NCBI GenBank assembly: GCA_023404705.1
Contig: JAEYAU010000250.1
Span: 1-13,763, forward strand
DNA length: 13,763 nucleotides
Reading direction: 5' to 3'
Origin: Pseudomonadota bacterium
GTDB taxonomy: Bacteria; Pseudomonadota; Alphaproteobacteria; Rhizobiales; Xanthobacteraceae
The translations under genes were made by a program, and so were the position numbers. This document shows, one piece after another, positions 1 through 7,402 of this stretch; position 1 is the first letter of the stretch, and every line of letters starts with the position of its first letter. The notes under the pieces were generated by a model that was not told the origin of the DNA, ran no database searches, and saw only the letters and a list, made by a program, of their open reading frames with translations.

Positions 1-50
1 GTGGGGGCCCCGGCGGGCGGGCCCCCCCCCCGTGGGGGGGGGGGGCGGGG
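1..50. other. Low-complexity G/C homopolymer edge
   Basis: These bases are almost only G and C, with a run of ten C (22-31) and a run of twelve G (34-45). No coding signal is credible here. Such runs at the end of a window are typical of a contig edge or a homopolymer/poly-G read artefact, so the sequence should not be trusted base by base. I infer an assembly artefact; a genuine GC hairpin repeat is the alternative. Confidence 0.6.
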
Positions 51-89
51 AGGGGGTAGCCGCAAACTCAGAGTTTGCGGCTACCCCCT
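51..89. repeat. Perfect 39-bp palindrome (19-bp arms, 1-nt centre)
   Basis: The left arm agggggtagccgcaaactc (51-69) is the exact reverse complement of 71-89, with one A at position 70 between the arms. It lies about 60 bases past the stop codon of the dehydratase on the minus strand. It could be an intergenic palindromic repeat of the kind scattered through Bradyrhizobium-like genomes. A fold-back (snap-back) assembly artefact at the contig end is the alternative, since arms this long and perfect with a 1-nt centre are suspicious. Confidence 0.75.
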
Positions 90-95
90 CTCTAG

Positions 96-119
96 CTCTC
101 CCCCGCAAGGGGGGGAGAG
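96..119 (-). terminator. GC hairpin downstream of the dehydratase, possible terminator
   Basis: CTCTCCCCC (96-104) can pair with the G-rich arm GGGGGGGAGAG (109-119) around a GCAA loop, leaving two unpaired G. It starts about 32 bases after the dehydratase stop on the minus strand. There is no clear U-tract, so it is a terminator-like or mRNA 3'-end stabilising hairpin rather than a textbook intrinsic terminator. It may be part of the same intergenic repeat element as the palindrome at 51-89. Confidence 0.4.
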
Positions 120-151
120 AACCTGCCGAGTGCGCTGCACGGCCCTCGTGT

Positions 152-1867
152 CTACTTCGCGCCCGCCTTTCGCATGAAGTCGAAGTCGCACCCCTCGTCC
201 GCCTGCAGCACCGTCTGCTGGAACAGCCGCGCGTAGCCGCGGTCGGAGCCGGCATGCGGCGCCGGCGCCTTCCAGGCCTTGCGCCGCCGCTCGAGCTCTC
301 CGTCGTCTACCAGCAGCTCGATCTTGCGCTCGCTCACATCGAGGCGGATGCGGTCGCCGGTCTGCACCAGCGCGAGCGGGCCGCCGACGGCGGCTTCGGG
401 AGTCACGTGCAGCACGATGGTGCCGAAGGCGGTGCCGCTCATGCGCGCGTCGGAGATGCGCACCATGTCCTTGATCCCGGCCTGCGCGAGCTTCTTCGGG
501 ATCGGCAGATAGCCGGCCTCCGGCATGCCGGGCGCGCCCTTTGGGCCGGCATTGCGCAGCACCAGCACGTCGTCCGCATGCACGTCGAGGCTCGTATCGT
601 CCATGCGCGCCGTCATGTCCTCGATCGAGTCGAACACCACGGCGCGGCCTTCGTGCTTCATCAGCTTGGGCGAGGCTGCCGACTGCTTGATGATCGCGCC
701 GCGCGGCGCCAGGTTGCCGCGCAGCACGCACATGGCGCCCTGCGGGTTCACCGGGAAGTCGCGCGAGCGGATCACGGTCTGACCCGGCACCTCCTCGGCG
801 GTCGCGACGTTGTCGCGCAGCGTGCCCACCACCGTCCGCGCATCGACGTCGAGCAGGTCGGCGATCTCCTTCATCAGCCGCGGCAGGCCGCCCGCATGAT
901 GGAAGTGCTCCATATAGTGGTCGCCCGACGGCTTCAGATCGATGAGCACCGGCACCTTGCGCGACAGCGCATCGAAGCCGTCGAGATCGAGCTCGAGGCC
1001 GAGTCGGCCGACGATCGCCGCGAGATGCACGATGCCGTTGGTCGAACCGCCGATCGCCTGCAGCACCGTCAGCGCGTTGCGCAGCGCGGCCGGCGTGATC
1101 AGCTCGCTCGGGCGCGGGCCCTTCTTCGCGAGCGCCACGGCCTGCTTGCCGGTCGCCTCGGCGCAGCGGATGCGGTCCGCATGCACCGCGGGAATCGTCG
1201 CCGCGCCGGGCATCGAGAGCCCGAGCGCCTCCACCACGCACGACATGGTGCTCGCCGTGCCCATCACCATGCAGGTGCCGACGGACGGCGCGAGCCGGCC
1301 GCTGATCGTCTCGATCTCGCCCTCGCTGATGTTGCCGGCGCGATGCTGGCCCCAGAGCCGGCGGCAGTCCGTGCAGGCGCCCAGCACCTCGCCCTTGTAG
1401 TGGCCGACCACCATGGGCCCGGTCGGCAGCACGATCGCGGGCAGGTCCGCGCTCGCGGCGGCCATTACCTGGGCCGGCAGGGTCTTGTCGCATCCGCCGA
1501 TCAGCACCACGGCGTCCATCGGCTGGGCGCGGATCATCTCCTCGGTGTCGAGCGACATCAGGTTGCGCAGATACATCGAGGTCGGCGCCGAGAAGCTCTC
1601 GTGGATCGAGATGGTCGGGAACTCCATCGGCAGCCCGCCTGCCAGCATCACCCCGCGCTTCACGGCTTCGATCAGCGCCGGCACGTTGCCGTGGCACGGA
1701 TTGAAGTCCGAATAGGTGTCCGTGATGCCGATGATCGGCCGGTCGAGCGCGTCGTCCGAATAGCCCTTGGCCTTGATGAAGGCCTTGCGCAGGAACAGCG
1801 AGAATCCGGGATCGCCGTAGGAGGTGAGACCTTTTCGCAGGCCGGTCGCCACTGGAATTCGCTCCAT
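152..1867 (-). CDS. IlvD/Edd family dehydratase (dihydroxy-acid or sugar-acid dehydratase)
   Basis: The 571-residue protein belongs to the IlvD/Edd family of Fe-S dehydratases, which convert 2,3-dihydroxy acids or aldonates to 2-keto acids in the cytoplasm. Three cysteines stand where the cluster ligands are expected: C58 in NPCHGN, C126 in GGCDKT and C199 in VGTCMVMGTAST. RMSG (S477) matches the catalytic serine region near the C-terminus. Length and the cysteine pattern fit the [2Fe-2S] L-arabinonate-dehydratase-like branch better than the longer E. coli IlvD. The substrate cannot be fixed: branched-chain amino acid synthesis and pentonate/hexonate breakdown are both possible, and no sugar-catabolic or ilv neighbour helps. 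The ATG at 1867 has only a weak upstream Shine-Dalgarno, but the N-terminus (MERIPVATGLRKG) looks complete for the family. It is divergent from the gene at 2020 and appears monocistronic. Confidence 0.93.
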   Translation of the reverse strand: MERIPVATGLRKGLTSYGDPGFSLFLRKAFIKAKGYSDDALDRPIIGITDTYSDFNPCHGNVPALIEAVKRGVMLAGGLPMEFPTISIHESFSAPTSMYLRNLMSLDTEEMIRAQPMDAVVLIGGCDKTLPAQVMAAASADLPAIVLPTGPMVVGHYKGEVLGACTDCRRLWGQHRAGNISEGEIETISGRLAPSVGTCMVMGTASTMSCVVEALGLSMPGAATIPAVHADRIRCAEATGKQAVALAKKGPRPSELITPAALRNALTVLQAIGGSTNGIVHLAAIVGRLGLELDLDGFDALSRKVPVLIDLKPSGDHYMEHFHHAGGLPRLMKEIADLLDVDARTVVGTLRDNVATAEEVPGQTVIRSRDFPVNPQGAMCVLRGNLAPRGAIIKQSAASPKLMKHEGRAVVFDSIEDMTARMDDTSLDVHADDVLVLRNAGPKGAPGMPEAGYLPIPKKLAQAGIKDMVRISDARMSGTAFGTIVLHVTPEAAVGGPLALVQTGDRIRLDVSERKIELLVDDGELERRRKAWKAPAPHAGSDRGYARLFQQTVLQADEGCDFDFMRKAGAK

Positions 1868-1988
1868 TTCGAGAACGTGAAAAGCGCCAGAACGCGCGTC
1901 GGCGCGCTATGTACGGCATTGCGCCTGATTAAGGTAGTCCGCCGTCGCGCGTGACGCGAGGGCAACCCGGGCGCCTGTTGCGGCGTTA

Positions 1989-2012
1989 ACCCTTGTTGTG
2001 GGCCACAAGGGT
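1989..2012 (+). promoter_or_regulatory. Nested dyads covering the ribosome binding site of the 2020 gene
   Basis: ACCCTTGT (1989-1996) and ACAAGGGT (2005-2012) are perfect 8-bp inverted repeats with an 8-base spacer. Inside them, TTGTGG (1996-2001) and CCACAA (2003-2008) form a second, mutually exclusive dyad around a single G. The AAGGGTG that acts as Shine-Dalgarno for the ATG at 2020 lies in the right arm. The element could be a DNA operator, or an RNA hairpin that hides the ribosome binding site. The geometry is seen; the function is inferred. Confidence 0.45.
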
Positions 2013-2019
2013 GATTGAA

Positions 2020-2403
2020 ATGCCGCGTATCCCGAAAGATCCGGCCTGGAAACGCTACGCCTATGGCTGGGTGACGCTGGGGTTCTTCCTGATCAGCCTG
2101 ATCGGACACTGGCTGTTCGGCTGGTTCGCCTATGTGAGCGAGCAGCAGGCGCATAATCAGCCGGTTCGGGCCGGCGACTACACGGTCGTGATGATGCGCG
2201 ACACGCTGGAAAACTGGCAGTCCGAATTCCTGCAGCTGCTCTGGCAGGTCGGCGGCCTCGCAATCCTGCTCTATGTCGGCTCGCCGCAATCGCGCGAGAG
2301 CGACGAGCGCAAGGAGGCGAAGCTCGACGCGCTCCTGCGCATGGTCGGCAAGGAGGAGGGGGAGAAGATGATCGCGATGCTGGACCGAGAGTACGACCGA
2401 TGA
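2020..2403 (+). CDS. Small two-helix membrane protein, DUF6766-like
   Basis: This 127-residue protein has two hydrophobic segments (about residues 17-36 and 71-88) and a charged C-terminal tail rich in Glu, Lys and Arg. The stretch between the helices contains ENWQSEFLQ, which I recognise as typical of DUF6766 inner-membrane proteins of unknown function. I chose the ATG at 2020 because AAGGGTG lies 7 bases upstream; a TTG at 1993 in frame would place the start inside the upstream dyad and is unlikely. The stop lies 9 bases from the stop of the convergent deacetylase. No enzymatic motif is seen and the role is unknown; envelope or stress roles are guesses only. Confidence 0.85.
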   Translation: MPRIPKDPAWKRYAYGWVTLGFFLISLIGHWLFGWFAYVSEQQAHNQPVRAGDYTVVMMRDTLENWQSEFLQLLWQVGGLAILLYVGSPQSRESDERKEAKLDALLRMVGKEEGEKMIAMLDREYDR

Positions 2404-2412
2404 GGCGCGCGC

Positions 2413-3300
2413 CTATTCCGCCGCCTTCAACGCACCCGATTGGCCGAGATACCAGTCGAGGATCTCGGCACCGTTCCAGTGCAGCACGCCCTCGTGGCGC
2501 GCCACGTAGTCGTAGATCTGCTCCAGATACTTGATGCGGTGCGGCTGGCCCGAGATGTAGGGATGGATCGCAAGCGCCATGATCTTGGGCCGCGTCGCGC
2601 CTTCTGCATAGAGCCGGTCGAACTGGTCGATCGCGCGCTGCAGCAGGTAGCTGCTCTCGTGATGCTGCACGATCATCATCGTGATGTCGTTGAGCTCCAC
2701 CGTATAGGGCAGGGTGACGAGCGGACCGTTCTGCGTGCGGATCACGCTCGGCTCGTCGTCATAGACCCAGTCGCCGATATATTTGACGCCCGCCGCGGTG
2801 AGCAGGTCGGGCGTCTCGTAGGTCTGCGTCAGGCCCGGCCCGAGCCAGCCGACGGGTCGCGTGCCCGTGAAGCGCTCGAGGATGTCCATCGAGCGCATGA
2901 TCATGCCGGCCTGGTCCTCGATCTTGTGGATCGGCCCCTGATCGTAGGCGTGCCCCATGAACTCCCAGCCCTGGCTCTTCGCCTCGTCGGCCACCCGCAG
3001 ATAGTCCTCGGTCACGCGCGCATTGATCGAGAGCGTGGGGCGCAGGCCGAGCCGCCGGTAGAGATCGAAGAAGCGCCACACGCCGACCCGCATGCCGTAT
3101 TCGTGCCAGCTCCAGTGCGGCACGTCGGGCAGCAGCGGCACGCCAGTTGGGGCGGGGAGCACCTGGCGCGGCATGGCGCGGCCGATGTCCCAGACCTCCA
3201 GGTTGACAATGGTCCAGAACACGAGCCGCGCGCCGCCCGGCAGCCGCAGCGGCGGACGGTCGACGATCGCGGAATAGTCGCAGCGGTCACGCGGGATCAT
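2413..3300 (-). CDS. Polysaccharide deacetylase family protein (PuuE/allantoinase-like)
   Basis: The 295-residue protein resembles the PuuE/peptidoglycan-deacetylase-like branch of the NodB (CE4) superfamily, which hydrolyse amide bonds in amidated heterocycles or acetylated sugars. Visible family marks are RVGVWRFFDLYRRLGLRPT (71-89), SINARV (91-96), GWEFMGHAYDQ (111-121, with H117) and HPYISGQPHR (246-255). The usual N-terminal metal-binding Asp motif reads NLEVWD (33-38), so the double-Asp form of NodB enzymes is absent. The ATG at 3300 is preceded by GAGGAG at good spacing; an upstream extension to 3423 would run into the divergent gene and lacks such a site. There is no signal peptide, so the protein is probably cytoplasmic, which favours a small-molecule amidohydrolase over a cell-wall deacetylase. 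The substrate is not known. Confidence 0.88.
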   Translation of the reverse strand: MIPRDRCDYSAIVDRPPLRLPGGARLVFWTIVNLEVWDIGRAMPRQVLPAPTGVPLLPDVPHWSWHEYGMRVGVWRFFDLYRRLGLRPTLSINARVTEDYLRVADEAKSQGWEFMGHAYDQGPIHKIEDQAGMIMRSMDILERFTGTRPVGWLGPGLTQTYETPDLLTAAGVKYIGDWVYDDEPSVIRTQNGPLVTLPYTVELNDITMMIVQHHESSYLLQRAIDQFDRLYAEGATRPKIMALAIHPYISGQPHRIKYLEQIYDYVARHEGVLHWNGAEILDWYLGQSGALKAAE

Positions 3301-3414
3301 GGGCGCTCCTCGATTTTGCCCGCATGATACGACCCAGGCGCTCAGCGATCCATATTGCGGCCGCGCGCGCGTCGCATTGCCGGCGAGCCGGTTCGTGTAT
3401 GCTTCCGGCCCGAA
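3301..3414. promoter_or_regulatory. Divergent intergenic region
   Basis: These 114 bases separate the divergent starts at 3300 (-) and 3415 (+) and must hold both promoters and the minus-strand ribosome binding site (GAGGAG in minus sense just upstream of 3300). I could not assign convincing -35/-10 boxes for either gene. Confidence 0.35.
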
Positions 3415-5517
3415 ATGGCTCATCGCGAAAACATCCCCGACAAGCTGCCTGGCTTGCCGCTCTCCGCGACCGTCGCGATCTTTGCGCTCGCCTTCCTGCT
3501 ACCGGCATGGCCGTGGCTCTCGGGCGCCGTGACGATCCCCTGGGACGCCAAGTCCCAGTTCTGGCCGCAGCTCCAGTTTCTCGCGACGTCCTTCGCGAAA
3601 GGCGAGTCGCCGTTCTGGACGCCGAACGTGTTTGCGGGCTGGCCGCAGATTGCCGACCCGCAGTCGCTGATCTTCTCTCCCTTCCACCTCCTGCTTGCCT
3701 GGCTCACGCCGACGCCGAGCTTCCGCGCCGCCGACGCGATCACCTTCCTGCATCTCTTTCTCGGCGGGCTCGGCATTATCATGATCTTCCGCGATCGCGG
3801 CTGGCACGCGGCCGGCGCGCTGGTCGCGGCGCTCGCCTTCGCGTTCGGCGGCTCCTGCGCGGCCCGGCTGCAGCATACGGGGCAGGTCGAGAGCATCGCC
3901 TGGCTGCCGGTCGCGATCTGGCTGCTCACCCGCGCGCTCGAGCGTCAGTCGTGGCGCGCGGGCGCCGCCGCTGGCGTTGTGGGCGGCTTGATTGCCATCG
4001 GCCGCGACCAGGTCGGCCTGCTCTCGATTTACGTGCTGGTCGGCTGCGTCGTCGCACATTGGCTCGCCGGCTCCGAGCGCGCGACACGCATGCGTGCCAG
4101 CGTCGCGCCGCTCGCCGCCGGCTGCGTCATGGGCGCGCTCGTCGCCACCGTGCCGGTGGTGCTCACGCTGCTGCTCGCCGGCGATTCCAATCGCCCCGAG
4201 ATCGGCTTCGAGTTCGCGGGGCGCGGCTCTCTGCATCCCGTGCATCTGCTGACGCTGGTCTTCCCAGACTTGTTCGGCGCCGCCGCGCCCGACGTCGAAT
4301 ACTGGGCGCCGCCCGGCTACGCCTGGAACCAGGCCTTCGGCATGGCCGGGCTCTGGCTCGCGCAGAACATGGGCGAGCTCTATGCGGGCGCGCTGCTGCC
4401 GATCGCCCTCGTGCTCGGCATTACGCGCGGACTTGTCTTCGCGCCCGGCATCCGCGTCTACACGGTGGCGGCCGCCCTTGTGCTGCTCTATGCGCTCGGC
4501 TGGTACACGCCGGTCTTCCGCGCGATGTACGAACTGCCGGGCGTCGCGCTCTACCGCCGACCCGCCGATGCTGCCTTCGTGCTCGTCACGCTGCTCGCCG
4601 TGATCGCCGGCTATGTGGTGCATCGCATCGTGAGCGGAACCGTGCCGGCGCCGAACCGGCTGCAGCGGCTCGTCGAGATCAGCATCGTAATCACGCTGGC
4701 CGCGCTCGCCCTCGGCCTCGCGGCCTTTGTCGAGAACATCCGCGTCGCGATTGTGCCGGTGGTGACGGCACTGATCTTCACCCTGGCCGCGCTCGTCGCA
4801 CTGTGGCTTGCGCGGCGCCTGCCATGGCCATGGGCCGCAGCCGCGCTCCTCGCGGCCTTCACGGCCGGCGACTTGCGCTGGAACAACGCGCCCAACATCT
4901 CGACCGGCCTGCCGCCCGCGCAATTCGATGTGCTGCGGCCTACGACCTCCGACGAAACCCTGCGCCTCATCAAGGCGCGTCGCGATCCGGCGCCCGAGCG
5001 CCGCGACCGCGTCGAGATGATCGCGGTCGGCTATCACTGGCCGAACATGTCGCTGGTGCACGACCTCGATCACGTGTTCGGCCAGAACCCGCTGCGCCTG
5101 CGCTGGTTCGTGGAGGCGACGAACGCCCAGGACACGGTTGCGGTCGTCGAGCAGCGTCCCTTCTCACGGCTCTATCCCGGCTACCGCTCCGCCTTCGCGG
5201 ATCTGCTCGGCGTCGGCCTGATCGTCACCGGCGTGCCGGTCGAGAAGATCGATCCATCGCTGAAGCCCGGCGATCTCCCGCTGCTGGCACGCACGAAAGA
5301 CGCCTACGTCTACGAGAATCCGCGCGCCCTTCCGCGCGCGATGCTGATGAACGACTGGCAGGTTGCCGATTTCGCGGCCCTTGTCCGCGACGGCTGGGGC
5401 GCCATCGACCCGCGCCGCACCGTGGTGTTGGAGCGTCTGCCCGCGCCGGGGGCCCCCCGCGGGCGGCCCCGGCCACGGTCGCGCTCACGCGCTACACCAA
5501 CACGGATATCCAGGTGA
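3415..5517 (+). CDS. YfhO-like multispanning membrane protein, frame lost near C-terminus
   Basis: About 13 hydrophobic segments lie between residues 15 and about 485, followed by a soluble region; this is the build of YfhO-type GT-C-like membrane proteins, some of which transfer sugars from lipid carriers outside the membrane. An early acidic site is visible as IPWDAKSQFWPQ (41-52) and AGWPQIADPQ (74-83), a loop typical of the family. The start at 3415 (MAHRENIP) is chosen over an upstream ATG at 3355, which adds 20 Arg-rich residues; the Shine-Dalgarno is weak. As read, the protein has 700 residues, but after about residue 680 it turns into an Arg/Pro-rich tail (PRGRPRPRSRSR), a sign of reading the wrong frame. 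The genuine C-terminus continues in the next frame at 5460-5729. Substrate and partner are unknown. Confidence 0.85.
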   Translation: MAHRENIPDKLPGLPLSATVAIFALAFLLPAWPWLSGAVTIPWDAKSQFWPQLQFLATSFAKGESPFWTPNVFAGWPQIADPQSLIFSPFHLLLAWLTPTPSFRAADAITFLHLFLGGLGIIMIFRDRGWHAAGALVAALAFAFGGSCAARLQHTGQVESIAWLPVAIWLLTRALERQSWRAGAAAGVVGGLIAIGRDQVGLLSIYVLVGCVVAHWLAGSERATRMRASVAPLAAGCVMGALVATVPVVLTLLLAGDSNRPEIGFEFAGRGSLHPVHLLTLVFPDLFGAAAPDVEYWAPPGYAWNQAFGMAGLWLAQNMGELYAGALLPIALVLGITRGLVFAPGIRVYTVAAALVLLYALGWYTPVFRAMYELPGVALYRRPADAAFVLVTLLAVIAGYVVHRIVSGTVPAPNRLQRLVEISIVITLAALALGLAAFVENIRVAIVPVVTALIFTLAALVALWLARRLPWPWAAAALLAAFTAGDLRWNNAPNISTGLPPAQFDVLRPTTSDETLRLIKARRDPAPERRDRVEMIAVGYHWPNMSLVHDLDHVFGQNPLRLRWFVEATNAQDTVAVVEQRPFSRLYPGYRSAFADLLGVGLIVTGVPVEKIDPSLKPGDLPLLARTKDAYVYENPRALPRAMLMNDWQVADFAALVRDGWGAIDPRRTVVLERLPAPGAPRGRPRPRSRSRATPTRISR

Positions 5518-5729
5518 CGGTCGAGGCTTCGAATGGCGGCGTGCTGGTGCTCAACGACGTCTGGCATCCGTGGTGGCGCGCCACCCTGGATGGCGCGCCG
5601 GTCGAGATCCTCAAGGCCAACGTCATCTTCCGCGGCGTCGTAGTGCCGGCGGGCCGCCACACGGTGCGCTTCACGTTCCATCCCTTCAGCGGCGCGCTCG
5701 CGCAGCTCGGTGCCAAGTTCGGCTTCTGA
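5460..5729 (+). pseudogene. Out-of-frame C-terminal domain of the YfhO-like protein
   Basis: This frame encodes about 89 residues with the characteristic YfhO-family ending: NGGVLVLNDVWHPWW, then a TLDGAPVEI segment and VVVPAGRHTVRFTFHP. It has no start of its own and lies one frame (-1) off the gene that starts at 3415. Joined to it, it would give a protein of about 771 residues, normal for the family. The change of frame falls in or just after GGGGGCCCCCC (5448-5458), so a single missing base (or two extra) in this homopolymer is the simplest cause, either a sequencing error or a real mutation. Its stop lies one base from the stop of the convergent gene at 5731. Confidence 0.85.
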
Positions 5730-5730
5730 G

Positions 5731-6672
5731 CTACTCGCCGCGAAAGCCGCCGAAGATCATGTCGGGCGCGCTGGTGTTGTGGCGCGACGGCACGGTGCGA
5801 CCGGCCCAGAGCTCGACGGCGCTCGCCTCCTTGAAGCTCATCACGCCGTCCTGGCGCCACGCCTGCGCGCCCTTTTCGCGCCAGCCGACTTGCGCGACAT
5901 CGGCATTGCCGTCGGTCACGAACATGGATCGCAGCGCCGCGAAGGGATGCAGCGCGCCGACGGGCGCATCGAACTCCACGGCGAGCCCAATGCGCTCCTG
6001 GTCGAGCGTGTCGAGCCGCAGCGTCGCGGTGCCGCCACGCGCGAAACTGAGCGTGAAGCTGCGCGTCGCCGGGTCAAACCCGACTTCGTGAATGTCGACG
6101 AACGGCCGCCCTTCGGTCTCGATCGGCCCGATCAGGAACGACGAGCCGTAGGCGCTCCAGCGCAGATTCTGCGGCGGCAGCGGCCGCGCGCGCCAGTAGC
6201 CGTCCGCCGGATAGAGCACCAGCACCTCTTCGGCGCGCTCATTGTGCCGCTTCCACACCTGGAGCAGATGGATCCCCATCTCTGCGCGGTTGCCGACCCG
6301 CACCGGCACCTTGGCGGGCCGCCAGAAGCTCGGGAACGTCAGCCCGACGAGCTGCCACTCCGGATCCTCGTAGAGCGTCACGCGCCGCGGCTGCGACTCC
6401 ACCTTGTGCACCGGATCGCCCGACATGTCGCAGTTGCGGAAGTCGGGTGCGAAGCGATCGACCACGATGGTGCCCATATAGGCCGGATGCTCGGCCATGA
6501 TGCTGAAGCCCCGCACCTCAGGCGACATCAGCTTGAGATAGACATTGTCGGTCTCGGCGCAGAGCGTCGGCTCGCTGCCATTGACGACCTTCACGGCGAG
6601 CTCGTCGGCCGCGATCGCGGGCAGCGCGATTGCCATTGCCAGACACGCGCCGAGAACTTCACGCCATCGCAT
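5731..6672 (-). CDS. Exported protein of unknown function, third gene of opgH operon
   Basis: I do not recognise this 313-residue protein. A clear signal peptide is present: MRWRE, a hydrophobic core (about 6-19) and an Ala-rich cleavage region (AIAA, 19-22), so it should be secreted or periplasmic. The mature part is mixed polar/aromatic with many short beta-like stretches and only two cysteines (C38 and C81), which might form a disulfide. It has no membrane helix after the signal and no lipobox. I chose the ATG at 6672 for the signal peptide and for GGAG about 8 bases upstream; the longer frame to 6789 adds Arg-rich sequence that is a shadow of the upstream gene. It overlaps the end of the FkbM gene by 14 bases, so it is probably co-translated with it. 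Context suggests an envelope or glucan-related role, which is inference. Confidence 0.85.
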   Translation of the reverse strand: MRWREVLGACLAMAIALPAIAADELAVKVVNGSEPTLCAETDNVYLKLMSPEVRGFSIMAEHPAYMGTIVVDRFAPDFRNCDMSGDPVHKVESQPRRVTLYEDPEWQLVGLTFPSFWRPAKVPVRVGNRAEMGIHLLQVWKRHNERAEEVLVLYPADGYWRARPLPPQNLRWSAYGSSFLIGPIETEGRPFVDIHEVGFDPATRSFTLSFARGGTATLRLDTLDQERIGLAVEFDAPVGALHPFAALRSMFVTDGNADVAQVGWREKGAQAWRQDGVMSFKEASAVELWAGRTVPSRHNTSAPDMIFGGFRGE

Positions 6673-7402
6673 ACACGTCTCCGGAATTCGCCTCGGGCGG
6701 CAGCGCGTCGAGCCAACGCGCCATGGAGTCGGCATCGCGCCAGTCGCCGAGCGCCTGGCTCTCGCCCAGCGCCGCATTGTAGCGGACAAAGCCGAGCGCG
6801 CGGCAGCGGGCGAGGCAGGCCTGTGCCACGTCTTTTTGGATCGTGGTGAATTCGAACGAAAGGGCCGCAGGTGGCCGATTCAGGCCAGCCAACGCCTCCG
6901 CCTCGAAACCCTCGACGTCGATCTTGATGAACGCCGGCATCCCGTGCCGCGCGATCAGCGCATCGAGCGTCGTCGCCGGAACCGTGAGTGTGCGGGTCCA
7001 GGCCTGACCTTCCCAGCCCGGCGCGCCGTCGGCCGCCCGGACGAAATCCGCCGATGCCGTCGACACCGTCGGATTGTCGACGTTGATCCGCAGATCCACC
7101 GTGCCTTCGCGCTGCCCGACCGCGCAGGCCTCGATCGTCACCGCGCTGTCGCGCCCGTAGAGCAGCCGCAGCGTCTTCACCAGCGCGGGCTGCGGCTCCA
7201 CCGCCACCACGCGCGCGCCGAGCCTGCGGAACGCCGCGATGCGGTCGCCCACATGCGCGCCCACGTCGAACACGAGGTCATCGCGCCGCACGAACTGTCC
7301 GTAGAGCCCATCCATCGCGCCGTGCCGCGAGCGGTCGCCGTAGTAGATGCGCAGCGAGCGCAGGACGGCACGCAATGTGCGGAAAGCGTCGCGCACCGTC
7401 AC
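6659..7402 (-). CDS. FkbM family SAM-dependent methyltransferase
   Basis: The 247-residue protein has the FkbM-type O-methyltransferase fold. FDVGAHVGDR (45-54) is the SAM-binding glycine loop, VAVEPQP (66-72) holds the acidic residue at the end of beta 2, and IKIDVEGFE (159-167) is the FkbM signature near the catalytic region. FkbM enzymes commonly methylate sugar hydroxyls of polysaccharides, glycolipids or polyketides. The start is the GTG at 7402, whose GTGA overlaps the TGA stop of opgH (translational coupling). The same frame stays open upstream to 7759, but that part is Arg/Ala-rich shadow of opgH. Being sandwiched between opgH and an exported protein, it may methylate a glucan precursor or a lipid; this is inferred, and the acceptor is unknown. 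Confidence 0.9.
   Translation of the reverse strand: MTVRDAFRTLRAVLRSLRIYYGDRSRHGAMDGLYGQFVRRDDLVFDVGAHVGDRIAAFRRLGARVVAVEPQPALVKTLRLLYGRDSAVTIEACAVGQREGTVDLRINVDNPTVSTASADFVRAADGAPGWEGQAWTRTLTVPATTLDALIARHGMPAFIKIDVEGFEAEALAGLNRPPAALSFEFTTIQKDVAQACLARCRALGFVRYNAALGESQALGDWRDADSMARWLDALPPEANSGDVYAMA

Noticed and set aside
32..1954. A 640-residue open frame on the plus strand, and a 612-residue minus-strand frame (81-1919)
   Set aside because: Both are shadows of the dehydratase in GC-rich DNA: their products are Arg/His/Ala-rich without family motifs, while the frame 152-1867 shows clear IlvD/Edd motifs.
3499..5073. A 524-residue minus-strand open frame
   Set aside because: It is opposite the YfhO-like gene, composed of Arg/Glu/His/Gln-rich sequence with no domain or hydrophobic pattern; an antisense shadow of GC-rich code.
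5448..5458. Programmed -1 ribosomal frameshift to join the two frames of the YfhO-like gene
   Set aside because: The codons in frame (ccg ggg gcc ccc cgc) do not form an X XXY YYZ slippery heptamer. A homopolymer indel explains the change more simply.
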